A stretch of 64,000 nt of DNA from CAVOGJ01 sp963700865 (GTDB lineage Bacteria > Planctomycetota > Planctomycetia > Pirellulales > Pirellulaceae), in assembly GCA_963700865.1 (NCBI GenBank), contig CAVOZC010000023.1:222782-286781 (forward strand), given 5' to 3'. Positions 24,001-35,427 of this stretch are shown in pieces (positions within the stretch are counted from its first letter, which is position 1; every line of letters starts with the position of its first letter). Position numbers and translations under genes: made by a program. Under the pieces are notes generated by a model. That model was not told the DNA's origin, did no database searches, and saw only the letters and a program-made list of their open reading frames with translations.

Positions 24001-24633
24001 CAACTGGTAGAAGGCGGGGGTCTCCGCCAGCACCGGGTCGAGATTGTCGTCGTTGAAATAGACGTCTATTTGATTGCGGGCCGCCACGCGCGTACCACCC
24101 GATTCGCGAATCGGCTGGGGCACGACGGCGATCACCTGAGCGACCAGGTCCAGCTCGAAGGGCGTCGCAACGGACACGCCCTCGTTAAACTCGGTCCCGT
24201 CGGTCGTACTGAGCGTCCCGGCGACGGTCAACCGGTATTTGTCGTCGGGCAGGGCCTCGGCAAAACGCAGTACCACCTCGTTCGGTTCCTCGCCAAGTCC
24301 CACAAAGCCGGTCGTGACCGGGACATCGTTTCCATTGCCGAAGATCCCGTCGCCGCCGCTGCGAACGACCGAAATGCTTCCCAACGTGGCGGGATCGATG
24401 GTCTGCCCCTTGCTGAAAACCAGCGTCAAATCGCCGGGCTCGACGGTTCGCACCGTGGTGGCGCTGATCAGCATGCCATCGCTGGCCTGAATGGCAGCCA
24501 ATTGGAAATCGCCGGCCAGCAGTCGCCGCTCCTCGAGGTTCTCCAGCGTGAGCGTCGACGTGCGTTGGCGACGCCTGGCTCTCGCGGCCGCGAGCTTGGA
24601 AATCGATTTCTTCGTTTTGTGACGCTTAGCCAT
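15060..24633 (-). CDS. Giant LEPR-motif exoprotein with two degenerate protease-like domains and dockerin (one frame break)
   Basis: A tandem paralogue of the preceding giant gene, about 3190 codons. The start ATG has a GAGGAA Shine-Dalgarno sequence. The basic N-terminus carries LTLENLEERRLLAG. Order by position: matrixin-like region (23650-23100) with MREIGHVLGFGE in place of HExxHxxGxxH; pre-peptidase-like domain (23090-22780); beta-helix (22650-20790); an inserted domain (20640-19550) resembling NF038122-type metalloproteases but with LAQIGEILGFQT at its active site; two pre-peptidase-like domains (19430-18290); a second beta-helix (18010-16870); an Ig-like domain; one GEVED (15960-15500); and a dockerin pair (15470-15260). 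One frame break sits in the A4 run at 17173-17176 (T4 on the coding strand): removing one T restores the reading through TAHLPQQAAVPYARIVNN. The function is inferred as structural or adhesive. Confidence 0.85.
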
Positions 24634-24803
24634 GGAATTCCTCGTGTCGAATCACCGGTTGTAACGCCGGGTAATGGCAGGCCGCGCAGCGACCGCTGAC
24701 GGGTAACGTCCCAGCCATGGTCCCACGCAGTCTGTATGGATTCTGATTATGATCTGGTTGCGTTGCCCAAGCGAGCAAATTCAGTTGTCTCCAGAGGCCG
24801 ATT

Positions 24804-27800
24804 TCAGCCAAAAATGAAACCATAGCCGCCCGTATCCTGGCCATCTTCGTCGTCATCCATGTCGTCGTGTAGTTGCAAGAATGCCATGTCGGTGGTCGCG
24901 TAACGGATTTCGTTTCCCGCCTCGCCACTGCCGTCGTTCAACAGCGATTGACCGCCACCGGACGCGGCGCCCGCGCGAGCCAGCACGTTCTCCTGCGACA
25001 TGCGGTCCAGTTCGTTGATCACGAGGAGGGCATCCAGGGGCGAGGCCCAACCGTCGGCGTTCACGTCGATCTTCGGACTCGACATCGGTTCGCCGCCGGA
25101 GGATCCGCTTCCTCCGTCACTCGATCCGCTGAGGGCCGCCTGCGGCACGCCGACCAACTGCCGCGACCCGTTCAAATTGAGGTCGTTGATCACCAGCAGC
25201 GCGTCGAGCGGCGTGATGCTCGTGTCGCCGTTGACATCGAGTGGATTGTTGGGATTCGTAAAGGCGGGTCCGCCCACCGAGTTGCCCACAATCATCACGC
25301 TGTCGGAAATGAAGGTCATCTCGCCCGGTTTCACGCGGATGCTGGAACCATAGAGGATCGTGTCATTGGGCGGGACGATGTCGGCCGGATCGCCATCGAA
25401 AATGGCGTCCCCCGCGTTGTTGGCCTGGAAGGTCAGCGTTGCCAGCAGCACCGGGTCGCCGGTGTTCAGGAAGGAGATGCCGTCCACGGCTCCCAGTTCA
25501 TCTACCAGGCCCGGAACAGAGGTGTCCCCCTTCTGGGCCGACGCATAGACCGAGTCATTGAAATCGATGGCACCCACCAGGGTGACCAGCGAGGCGTCGT
25601 AGGTCGCGTCCAGGTAAGCCGAGAACACGCCGCGAGCCGCATCCGTCAAATCCTGGACGAGGACCTCAACCTGGAACATTTCGCCCGCGTTGATCGAACC
25701 GACCGGATTTCCATCCATATTGATGACGCGGAAAATAAAGGCGGCCATCGGCACCAGCGGGGCTTCGGCCACGGTGACGGTGACGACCGCGGTACTCGTG
25801 CCGCCGTTGCCATCAGAAATCGTGTAGGAAAACTGGGTCTGACCCAGGAAGCCGGGGGTCGGCGTATACAGCAGCGATTTGCCGTCCGCCGCGATTTCGA
25901 CCGCGCCGTTGGCGCCGGACCAACCGCCGTGATCGTCAGGTTCTCAGGGGGATCTGGTAGGAAGGTGTCATTCTTCAGCACGTCCAGGACGTTGGACATG
26001 CTGTCTTGCACCACTTCGAACTCATCGGGATTTGCCGTTGGGTCGTCGTTCACATTGTTCACGGTGACCGTGACCGTGCCGGTATAGGTCTGGCCGTTCG
26101 CATCCCGTGCCGTGTAATCGAACGTCTCGGTGCCGAAGAAGTTGGGGGCAGGTGCGTAAACGATCATGCCGTCCTCGATGGTGGCTGTACCGCCGGCCGA
26201 AGTCGCGCCGACGGCAGCCAGCTCCAATGGGGCCGGCGTTCGGAGGCGCGATGTCGTTGGCCAGGACGTCGATGAAGTTGTTCACCGTGTCCTCCTGCAC
26301 CGTGGCCATGTCGTTGAAGGCTCCGACATTGATGATCGTCACCATGTCCGAGCCGTACGATACCAGTGTTGTGGGCACGTTTTCGTCGACACCGAACAGG
26401 GTCACCGCATGGAGCGGCAAGATGTCGGCCGGTTCACCAATAAAGGTGACCTCGCCCGGGGCCAACGGCATCACGTCGACTGAAAACAGCAGTCGTTCAC
26501 TGCCGCCCAGCGGCGTCTGGCCATCGGTGGCGCCTGCCTCGTTGATCAGTCCTCCCTGCAGCTCGCCGTCGCGGGCGTTGGCGTAGTCGCTGCCAAAGGT
26601 CAGGTTCGACAACTCGATGAGTTCGAAGTTTTCCACCAGCACATCAAGATAGGCGCTAAAGACACCGAGCGGATCTTCCCGCAGGTCTTGCGCAAAGACA
26701 CGCAGCTGGAAGGGACGACCAATCGTCACTTCGTCGATATCGTTACCGGCGGAATCGGTCACCGCCAGCCTCAAGCGGGCCACCGGATCGATGTTTTCCA
26801 CCAGAATCGTGACCGTCGCTTCCGACGTCTCGCCGTCGGCGTCCGTGATCGTGTACATCAGCGTATCCGTGCCGGTGAAGCCAACGGCCGGAGTGTAGAG
26901 TAGGAATCGACCGTCGCCGGAAATCGACGCCGAACCACCTTCAGAGGTCGACGTCGTCACGGCCGTAATCGTCAGGTCGGGCGATCCGCCGTCGGCCGAG
27001 GCCAGATCGTTCTCCAACACATCCAAGGCGTTGGCGGTGGAATTTGCCAACACCATGAACGAATCATCAAGGGCGATCGGGAAAGTCCGGACTGACCGTC
27101 ACGACCGCAGTCGCCGTGCCGCCGAACGAGTCGCCGACAACATACGTAAACGTGTCGTTCGCCCGGAATGGAGTCGGCGGCGTGTACGTGACGGTGCCAT
27201 CACTGTTGGCGACGACGATTCCTCCAGCCGTGGTTCCCGAAACCGAAATCAACGTCAGGTCGCCGCCCAAGGGACCCGCCAGATCGTTCGCCAGGACATC
27301 GATGATGATCGGACCCAGTGCTGGATCGGCGGTCGCCATGTCATTGATGGCCATCAGTCCGGTATTGCCGTCGCTGGGGATCGAGACAATATAGTCCTCG
27401 ACCTCGCCTCCCAACGAATCCGCGAAGGCACCCAGGTTGTATTCCAGTCCCCAGCGGAAGCGGGCCCGCACGTCACCCACAAAGGCCCCCGCCGGCACAC
27501 GGAAGCTCAACTGATTGTTGCCATCCGCCAGGCGTGCGTTGCGGAAGATCTGTTCTCCCGAGTCATTCCAATCGCCATCCCCATTGAAGTCGATCCAGCC
27601 CTGCAGGTAGCCCCGCGACACGCTCAGCTGGTGGGCATCGATCAGGACCGTTTCCGTGGCCCCCGGTTCCAGCCCCGTAATGAAGACCACACCATCATTG
27701 TCGTTGACTGGATCCGGGTCGGCGGTGACAAGATCGCCCAAACGGAAGCCTTCGACGATGCGATGGCTCGCCGTACCGTCGCTCCCCAGATCGACCATCT

Positions 27801-30800
27801 CCGCCGTCATGGCGAAGGAGGGAGTCATACTGGCGGTGCCGTCCGCTCCCACCACGACGTCGACGCTCGCGCACGGATCGTGCAGATAGCCGGGCAGCGG
27901 CGTCATCCGCAACCGGTACGAGCCCGCTGCCAGTCCGGTGATCGCAAACTCGCCCGCCGCGTTACTGCTGACCTTGGCTTCACCCAAACCGATGGCACAA
28001 TTGTCGTTGGCGTCGATGTAGATGATGGCATTGCCAATCCCCGGTTCGTCCGCCCCCCGCATCCCGTCGCCATCCACGTCGCTGTAAACGGAACCCGCGA
28101 TCACGCCGGAGCCGGCCGGAATGCCTCCTCCTCCTCCGCCGTTATTGCCGCCCCATTTGCCGCCCCGTTATTGCCGCCGCCGTTGTTGCCGCCGCCCCCG
28201 CCTCCACCACCGACGGTGCGGAGTCCAAAATGGACGCCGGTCACGGCCGCGGAACTGGACGGGGCGACCTGTTCGGCGCCGCCGGGCGTCTGCGTGGTCT
28301 GCGTGGTGCCGGCGGGAATTTCCAGGCGAATGTTCGAAGTCGTACCGAAGAGGGCCGGAGTTGCCAGGAAGGAGTAAGAGCCGTCCGCGGCGGTCAGCGC
28401 CGTGGCTTCGGTCGCATCCCGCAGCCCATTGGCGTTGCGATCCTGATAGACCCGCACGCCGGGCACGCCGCCTTCATTGGCCGTCCGCAGGCCGTCACCG
28501 TTGACGTCGTTCCAGACGTACCCACTGACCGAGCCATTCGCCAGCGTGTCGAGGCGTGGCTGATCCGTGATCCCGGCGCTCACATTGCTGAGCGTCCACG
28601 CGCCTCGACCGAACAGACCTGCTACCAGCACGTCGTCCTGCAGATCGTAGTCCAGGTCATAAACCGGCGCATTGGGAAGTGTGTTGTCGCCCAGACGTGA
28701 CCAGTTGCCGAGGTCCGTGGTGGAACTCACAAAGATGCCGCGATCGGTTCCCAACACCACGGCGCTCTTGTCGGCGCCCGGAATAAACCGCAGCGAACGC
28801 AGCGCGCCCGGTTCAAAGTCACCCAGGTCTCCCGAGATGTTGTGCCAGCTCCGCCCGACATTCGTCGTGACGAACACGTTTTCATCGTCGATGACAAATA
28901 ATTGTTCCCAATTGTTCGTGTTGGTGGTCAGATCGACAATCTCCCGTCCGGGAAATTGAGCCACGGTCAGATTTTGAGTCACGCCGCCAATGGCAGCTGG
29001 TGCCAGTGCGAACCAGTACCTCGTCGCCAACCCCCCAATACGTCAATGCGAAATTCTGTGCGCCAAACTTCGTTCCACCAAAGACCATCGCATTCTGGTC
29101 CTCCACGATGTTGAATGTTGGACCGATCGGGTCATTTGGATTGGTGCCGGGGACGATGAAGAAGTCGTCTGCCATGGTGTTCGATTCGAACAGTCCGATG
29201 CGAGTTGCGACCAGCACTCGCGTGGGATCGATCTGGTTCAACTCAAGGGGCGTCGTAAAGAACAGGTCGTCTTCGGCGACGAAATCAAAGCCGCCGCCGA
29301 CCGTATTGAATCGCAGGCCTCCAATCACCTCTTGCGAAACCAGCGCGTTGTTTGTGTCGTAGACCTGTCGGCGAAATCCACCAAAGTTTTGCGCGCTCGT
29401 GTAGCGAATCGAGAAGCCGGGCATGCTCGTGTCGTCCACGGCCACATCGCCCCCGTCGCCCCCGAAACGAAACGGAGTGGTCAGATTGGGGATCGTGGCC
29501 GGAACGAAGATCGAATCCCATGTGGTCGAACCCGTGCTGACCTGCTGGATCGAGCCATTATCCTGCGAGCCGGCAACCAGAATGTTCGAGTTGCTGTCGT
29601 AGGCGATGTTGTGAATTTCCGTTACCTGCAAATTGCCCGACAGGGCGAACCAATCTCCCTCGTTAGTGCGGGGGTCGGTGCGGCGGAAGATGCCGCCATC
29701 GTCGACTTCGATTAAATCGCCGTTGGCATCGAGGGCCATACCACGCGAATCGGCATGAGGCGCGCTATTATGAGCGGTACCGCCATCGGGCGTGAAAAGC
29801 ACCGTATCCGAGTGCGTCAGGTGTTCCCATTGCTCCGAGATGAATGGCAACAGGTCGAACTCGGTGGCGTTCTCCAGATCGATCGGTAAATCGATCGTCG
29901 GGTTAAAGCCCAAGTCGAGGGGCGGGACCGTCACGTCCCCGCGAAACAAGCGCCCGACCGAATCCTGGGCACCGATCGAATTGCCGTTCGGGAAGAGCGT
30001 GTCTCCGCCCTGGCGATCGCCGCCGATGTAGATAATGTCCGAATCGGTCGGATCGACCTTCAACGAGAAGTGGATCAGCCCCTGAGCGCCCTCCTTGGGA
30101 CGTGGTTGCAGACCGACCAGGCGACCATCTTCGATGTCGGGTGTGAACGGCAAGTCCATCTGCGTCCAGCTGCCGCCCTGGTCGTCTGAGTAGCCGATAT
30201 ATTCGACCTGGTTATTTTGCAGGATGCCCGCGAACAACCGTCCGTCATTACTGATGGTCAGTTCCGTATTGTTGTTCAGCCCCGGCAGGGCCGGCACGAA
30301 GAGCAGCGTGCCATCGTCGTCAAATCCCAATTCCTGCGTGTCGATCGCCTGCTGGATCACGTTGTCATTGACATTCTCCCACGTCTGGCCACCGTCTTCC
30401 GTGCGAAAGATCCCCTCATCTTGAATCGACAGATAATACCGGTTCGCGTCGGTGGGATCGGCCGCCAGATCAAAGGCATTGAACTTCGCCGGTTCGTCGG
30501 GGCGAGCGGTGTCACGCTCCAGAATCTCAATCGACTCCCAGGTCTCACCCCCGTCGGCACTGCGGAAGAGACCACCTGTGCGCGTCCCGAAGATCGCGGC
30601 CACATCACGGATCTTCCGTAAAACCGCCATTGGAAGCGGCCAGGATCAGATCGCCGCGGATCGTTACCGCGGAAATTTCCTTCTCCGCAAATAGGGGATC
30701 GGTGATCTCGGTCCAGCTGGCTCCGCCGTCGCGTGTCAACTGCAAACCGGTCAGCTGGCCGCCTTCGCCGGCAAAGGCGCTCGACCGGCCCACTCCCGCC

Positions 30801-31189
30801 AACAGCGTGTTGGGATCGGTTGGGTCCATTTCGAGATCGCCGATCGACAGCGATTGCAAGTGATCCGTGAGCGCGACCCAGCTGGGTTGCGTGTCGGTGG
30901 CATTGTCCGTCTTCCAGATGCCGCCGTTCACGCTGCCAATGTAAAGCGTGTCCGCATCGGTTGGATGAGCCACCACGGCGCGAATGGCGCCGTTGACTTC
31001 GTTGTTAGGAGCCACATTCTCGGTGCCACCATTGATGATCGGAGAGGGACCCGAGGGAACCCAACTCGCCAAAACACGGCGATCTTCCAGCAGTTCGTGC
31101 GAAAGGCGTCGGCCGGAGATGCGCTGGCGATTGCCGGTGGACTTCAGCCGCGCACGCTTACGCCGTGATGGAAAGTGAAGCTTGTTCAC
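24804..31189 (-). CDS. Giant Asp-box propeller / GEVED / cohesin-like / dockerin exoprotein (six frame breaks)
   Basis: About 2130 codons once rejoined. The GTG start at 31189 is chosen because a GGAGAGG Shine-Dalgarno sequence lies six bases upstream and a basic N-terminus with LSHELLEDRRVLAS follows. Order: sortilin/VPS10-type Asp-box propeller (31090-28600; SADGGETW, TEDGGQTW, TRDGGASW), SdrD-B-like module, Gly/Asn linker (28220-28120), second SdrD-B-like module, GEVED (27800-27370), cadherin-like modules, cohesin-like module (26790-26330), more cadherin-like modules, second cohesin-like module (25750-25290), dockerin pair (25240-24990) and an acidic end. Breaks lie at 30620-30623, 29019-29023, 28140-28165, 27079-27082, 26226-26232 and 25907-25920. 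Each is healed by one base, four as extra and two as missing. It is predicted to be a secreted surface protein. Confidence 0.82.
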
Positions 31190-31771
31190 GATGTGCCTCT
31201 CCGTTGGGATGACGATGTCAACGATTCGTCCGCTGACTCGGAGTCGAGTGCGCAGCATCCGCGCCCGATCAAGCAATTACGACGCAGCCCAATTTTATCA
31301 CCCGAAATGCCAAGAGCATGTAGGCGCACGATGTGCGGCTATGACTCTTCGTCTCCCAGGGGGGTAGCGCGAATCACGCGGGGCGAAGGACTGCCTCAAG
31401 TCCTCGCGAGCGTTCTGTCTGTTCCGATGTGTTCCGTGGAAATCGTGCGGAGCGGGACTCCGACACTTAGGCGCCATGCTAATTTGGCAAAAAATTACTG
31501 TCAACGAAATTGCGCTCGTCGAATCCGGTCGCAATACCCCTCTGGGGCGGCATAAGCCGGACATTCGCTGCAGCGAGAGGCAAAAAGAGGCGTCCGGGAG
31601 CGTCCGAGAGGGAGAAACCGCCACGGCCGCCGATCAGCGGCCAACGGAGATCAGCCGATTCAGCGGGCCCGTGTGTCGACGGGAGCTCGAAGCTGGCTGG
31701 TCACGCCGCCAATGAACTTCACCTCAAGTACCCCACGGCACGCGTGGGGGCTGATGGTGCCGCGGACGACC
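31190..31771. other. Intergenic region upstream of the Asp-box giant gene
   Basis: There are 580 bases between a minus-strand start (31189) and the stop of the next minus-strand gene (31772). Open frames here have no recognisable family and no matching translation signals. It should hold the promoter of the giant gene; I do not see a convincing -35/-10 pair. A possible hairpin (CCCACG..CGTGGG, about 31730-31750) without a T-run lies just after the BBP7 stop. Confidence 0.5.
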
Positions 31772-33202
31772 CTACCAGCCGAATTCCAGGCCGAGCTGGA
31801 ACCCGTGGTAGACCAGGTCGTCGCCGTTGTTCAACGTTACCTGGCCCGGCATGGTGCCGCCCCCCGGTGAGGTGTTGATGAAGGGGCTCGACTTGTAGTT
31901 GCCACTCGAAGTGGCTACGCCGTTGAGATACAAGACCTCGTAACCGCCACGCAGCTTCCACAGCGGATGGAACTGCCAGAGCAGGAATGCTTTGCCATCA
32001 CTGGCGAAGGCAAAGCCCGTATTGTCCAGGTTCTCGTTGGAGCCGCCCGGGATCGTCGTGCTGGACAAATTGGAATGCAACTCGGCTCGATTCCCGTAAG
32101 CACCCGCCTTCAATTCGGCTCCGAGCGTGAGTCCCGGAAAGAGGCACATCACGACTTCACTGCCGATCTGGCCGCCAATCAGATCGTTCTTGGTCAGCAC
32201 GTCGTATTGGGTGAACGCGGCCTCGCGGGGCACCATATTGATGGGGTCGAAGTGAGGTTCCACGTCGATGCGATGATTCAGCTCCTCATCGATCCGCACA
32301 TAACGGACGCCGATCAAGAATGAGGAACTCAACCGGTAACGGTGGGACGTATGGTCCTTGCGAAAGTTGACTTCCACCGAATCGAGTTCCGAATCGTAGA
32401 TCACCGACGAGAAGGCCGCCTGATCCGAGTCCTCATAGCCCCCGAACGGGTCGTTGCCAAAGTCGCTGAAGGCCGAATACAGATCGTTATTGTTGCTCGT
32501 GGCGAACGCCTGATCGTCCCAGTGGATGCCGCCCAAATAAATCGCCTCGATACTGCCCACGGCACTCGTCTGGAACCGCCCCCCCACGCGGAAACCGGGC
32601 TTGTAGCCAAAATCCAGATCGTCGGTCTGCAGGGCCGCGATCGCGGAGGGAGGGGCGAGCCCCCGAATGCCCTGCGTCATCAGCACTTGATTGAAGCCGT
32701 TTTCACGTCGCAGCACGACGGCTTCGGCAAAAAAATCATACCAGTGAGGCCCGCAGCAAGTGCCGCCAAAGTTCTGGTAGCCTCCTCCGCCTTGCGCCGA
32801 CACGTCGCCGGGTGACGCATGGCCGTAACCGGCAGGGCCATATCCGGGCGGCGGCGGAGCCGCTCCGCGGGCCTGGTGCATGCCCATCAAGCGAGCCCCC
32901 ATCCCCCGTAAGATACCTCCGCCCGTTACACTGGGCAGCTCCATTGGCTGTTCCCAGCCGCCGTCTTCATAACCGTAGCCGGGAGGCATGTCGTAGGCAC
33001 CAGCGGGGGCCGGAACACCGTAATTGCCGCCATCATAGCCACCACCATAGTAGCTGCCCGAATCATAGCCACCACCGTCGTAATAGCCGCCCGCGGCCGC
33101 ATCGCAGCCGGCACAGCCGCCGCCCGGTTGAACGGCGACCAGCCGCGAGGCGGCACCAAGGCAGATTACGAGGGTTAGGGCAGGGATGTACAAGCGTGTC
33201 AT
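31772..33202 (-). CDS. BBP7-family outer-membrane beta-barrel protein
   Basis: A predicted outer-membrane barrel of the BBP7 family, known mainly from planctomycetes. A signal peptide (about residues 1-23, VICLGAASRLVAV) precedes a Gly/Tyr/Pro-rich low-complexity region with many GGY and GYG repeats, up to about residue 130. The barrel begins around FAEAVVLRRENGFN and contains alternating amphipathic strands. It ends in GFQLGLEFGW, with a terminal aromatic residue as expected for barrel assembly. ATG 33202 is preferred; an in-frame GTG at 33214 is possible. It lies 95 bases after the porin gene on the same strand, so the two may be co-transcribed. The ligand is unknown. Confidence 0.85.
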   Translation of the reverse strand: MTRLYIPALTLVICLGAASRLVAVQPGGGCAGCDAAAGGYYDGGGYDSGSYYGGGYDGGNYGVPAPAGAYDMPPGYGYEDGGWEQPMELPSVTGGGILRGMGARLMGMHQARGAAPPPPGYGPAGYGHASPGDVSAQGGGGYQNFGGTCCGPHWYDFFAEAVVLRRENGFNQVLMTQGIRGLAPPSAIAALQTDDLDFGYKPGFRVGGRFQTSAVGSIEAIYLGGIHWDDQAFATSNNNDLYSAFSDFGNDPFGGYEDSDQAAFSSVIYDSELDSVEVNFRKDHTSHRYRLSSSFLIGVRYVRIDEELNHRIDVEPHFDPINMVPREAAFTQYDVLTKNDLIGGQIGSEVVMCLFPGLTLGAELKAGAYGNRAELHSNLSSTTIPGGSNENLDNTGFAFASDGKAFLLWQFHPLWKLRGGYEVLYLNGVATSSGNYKSSPFINTSPGGGTMPGQVTLNNGDDLVYHGFQLGLEFGW

Positions 33203-33296
33203 CTTGTCGCTCACTAATATCTGTCTCGTTCCAGACGTCGTTTCGGATCATGTCGATCCCGCGCTGCGGCCGGCGGGCACGGGGCCCGAGGATCGC

Positions 33297-34849
33297 CTAA
33301 AAATTGAAGATCATGTCCATCGCGGCCGTAAATTGATTGCGCTTCGTAAAGTCGTCAAACATGCCGCTGCCCGGGATATCGACTTGGTAAACATCGGACC
33401 AGTCCCAACGCAATTCGGGTCGCCACACCGTGCTCTCGGTGGCCCGCCAGTTCAGTCCGAGGGACAATTCTCCGTAATTACCACCCCGCACCAGGCTCTC
33501 GATCGGAATGCCAAGAACGCGGGCATTATCCTGATCACGGAACCATTCAATACGCGCCCCGGCCGTCAGTCGGCAATTGATGTCATAGAAGAGGTAGTTG
33601 TTCACGCCATACCACTTGGCGCTGTCCGGGTTGAAGTTGGTATCAAGCTCGGCATTCGTTTCCGTGCCAATATCCGTTTGAAAGACGTATCGTAAGCGGT
33701 TGGAAAGTTGCCGTGTGTAAACAATGCTGCAAACGGTCCGGTCCTGTGTGCCCGTGTCGTCCTCGCGGCCCGTGACGACAGTCGCGGCCAGCGAGGCCAC
33801 GGGGCTGGGAGTCCAGGAAAAGCCGAACAGGTAGCCCGGCTTGCCATTCACCGTGTCCCAGTTGTCCCAGCCATTGGTCACGGCGAAATGGCCGCGGACA
33901 TTCGCACCCAGGCCAAAGGAGGTCAGCACCCCGGTGTGCGTAAACGGCTCGCCATACTGCATCGTGTAGGCGTGCGAGTAAAAGAAGTTTTCGGGTGCCA
34001 TGACCGACTCGTAACCGAGCGTCGTGTAAAAGTGTCCTGCCTTGACGTTGATGCCACCCAGGATCGGAGCGTACAACTCGGCGAATAGTTGAGGCATCGC
34101 CAAGCCATACAACGCGGCTCCGTCGCGCGCGGACCATCGGCCGAGTTCCAGCGGGGAGCCCCATTGTCGCGAACTTCCAGACCTCGGGCTTGCGTAAAGA
34201 AGTAGTCGGTTCCGTACAGCAGATCGAGTCGCGCACCGAGGTCCCACTGCTGTCCCGTTTCCTGCACATGGCGGCCAAGAGACAGATAGAGTTGATTCAT
34301 CTGGTATTCATTGGCCCGGTCGTTGAAGGTGACGGGCGTGTTGAAGTTGTTGTTCGGCTTGTCGGGATTCCAGGTAAAGCCCTGCGACAGCCACGTGTTG
34401 AGGAACCAGCCTTGACAGGCCCGCCGGCAGCTGCAGGCGTTGCCGCCGCAAGCGTCGCAGGGACCACACTCGTCAAAGACATATTCGGTGAAGTCATCGT
34501 CGTTGAATTCACGCGTCGTGCCGTAGGGAGATCCGTCGCCGTCGTCGTAAGGCAGTCGCGTCATGCCCGCGTCATCAGGCAGGGCATCGAAGTAGGGCTC
34601 GATGGGTTCCGAGACGTCGGCAGGAGCCCCACCCCGCTTTGGCGGCGCCGCGATACCCGTTCCGTCGGCATCCACATCGGGCAGTTCGTCGAGGATCGAC
34701 CCTGCATCGGGATACGCCGGACTGGGGGCCTGCGCCACCGCGGGCGGAGACTTGTCAGAAACGACGAACTCCACCGCCGAGGCGGCAGTCATCGTCGCGC
34801 ACACACATAACCAACTAAGCGTGGTTTCGCTGGCAAGCCGTCGAAACAT
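33297..34849 (-). CDS. Planctomycete porin, BBP2/OmpL-like beta-barrel (one frame break)
   Basis: An outer-membrane porin-like barrel, about 517 codons. ATG 34849 follows a strong GAGGGGGGAA ribosome-binding site and starts a signal peptide (FRRLASETTLSWLCVCATM). A Cys-rich segment follows (DECGPCDACGGNACSCRRAC), then barrel strands typical of the family: SQGFTWNPD, NQLYLSLGR, GGINVKAGHFYTTLGYE and FFYSHAYT. It ends in AMDMIFNF with a C-terminal Phe. The frame breaks at 34123-34130 in a CGCGCG tract; one missing base restores GPRARDGAALYGLAMPQ. The Cys cluster between signal and barrel could form disulfides or link to the wall; this is inference. Confidence 0.82.
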
Positions 34850-35427
34850 CGTTCCCCCCTCAGGAAAGCTCAAACCATCGCCACCGACAAACGGATCCGC
34901 CGCTACCGGTGCCGCTTCTCCCCGGTGGAGGGAAGCGGTGACTCCGCGACAAAATCGGGGTCTATACCGTTGTCGGTTACCAAGCCGTTAGCGGTTGACA
35001 GTATTGGGTAAGATTTTCGGGAAGTGGCGATTCGCCCGATTTCGACGGTCGTGACGGTGCGGTCCATCGGGGGGTCCGAAGGCCCGTGTTGCCTTTTGTC
35101 CACGCTAGCGTGGCATTTTTCCCCAGCCCGCACGAGTGTCGGGGTGCGCAGCCGGAAAGTTCGCCCGCCGAGCGGATGGGGCCTTTCCCGCGAGCCGTCC
35201 CGGTTTGCAAAATCGTTGCGTTCGTTGACCGGTGTGTGTTTAATGAAGTTGGGCATGCGATTCGCAGTATGCCCACGGAACAGAACGGAACAGAGACAAT
35301 TCGTTGTACTCGCGGGTGGCACCGCGGGGTCTGCCGTCGCCTCGGCATGGTCGAGGGGACCCTCTGCGTCGTTCCTACGAACCGGCATTCCTCAGGTCGG
35401 GGGCGTCTTTCAAATCCAGGAACAACC
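34850..35427. other. Divergent intergenic region between porin and cadherin/dockerin genes
   Basis: There are 578 bases between two divergent starts. No open frame here resembles a family. The right end carries the ribosome-binding site AGGA (35418-35421) for the gene at 35428, and the left end carries that of the porin. A perfect palindrome lies at 35100-35113. No clear promoter was recognised. Confidence 0.5.
35100..35113. promoter_or_regulatory. 14-bp perfect palindrome, possible operator or short terminator
   Basis: CCACGCTAGCGTGG is a perfect palindrome in the middle of the divergent region and is followed on the plus strand by CATTTTT. It could be a protein-binding site or a stem with a T-tract. 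No plus-strand gene ends just upstream, so a terminator role lacks a gene to serve. This is seen in sequence only. Confidence 0.25.

Noticed and set aside
15060..24633. Active metalloprotease call for the second giant protein
   Set aside because: Neither protease-like domain retains HExxH, so activity is not supported even though the fold similarity is real.
25900..30630. Programmed frameshifting in the Asp-box giant gene
   Set aside because: Six shifts in both directions with no shared slippery site or downstream structure; many fall in homopolymers or simple repeats. Sequence error is simpler.
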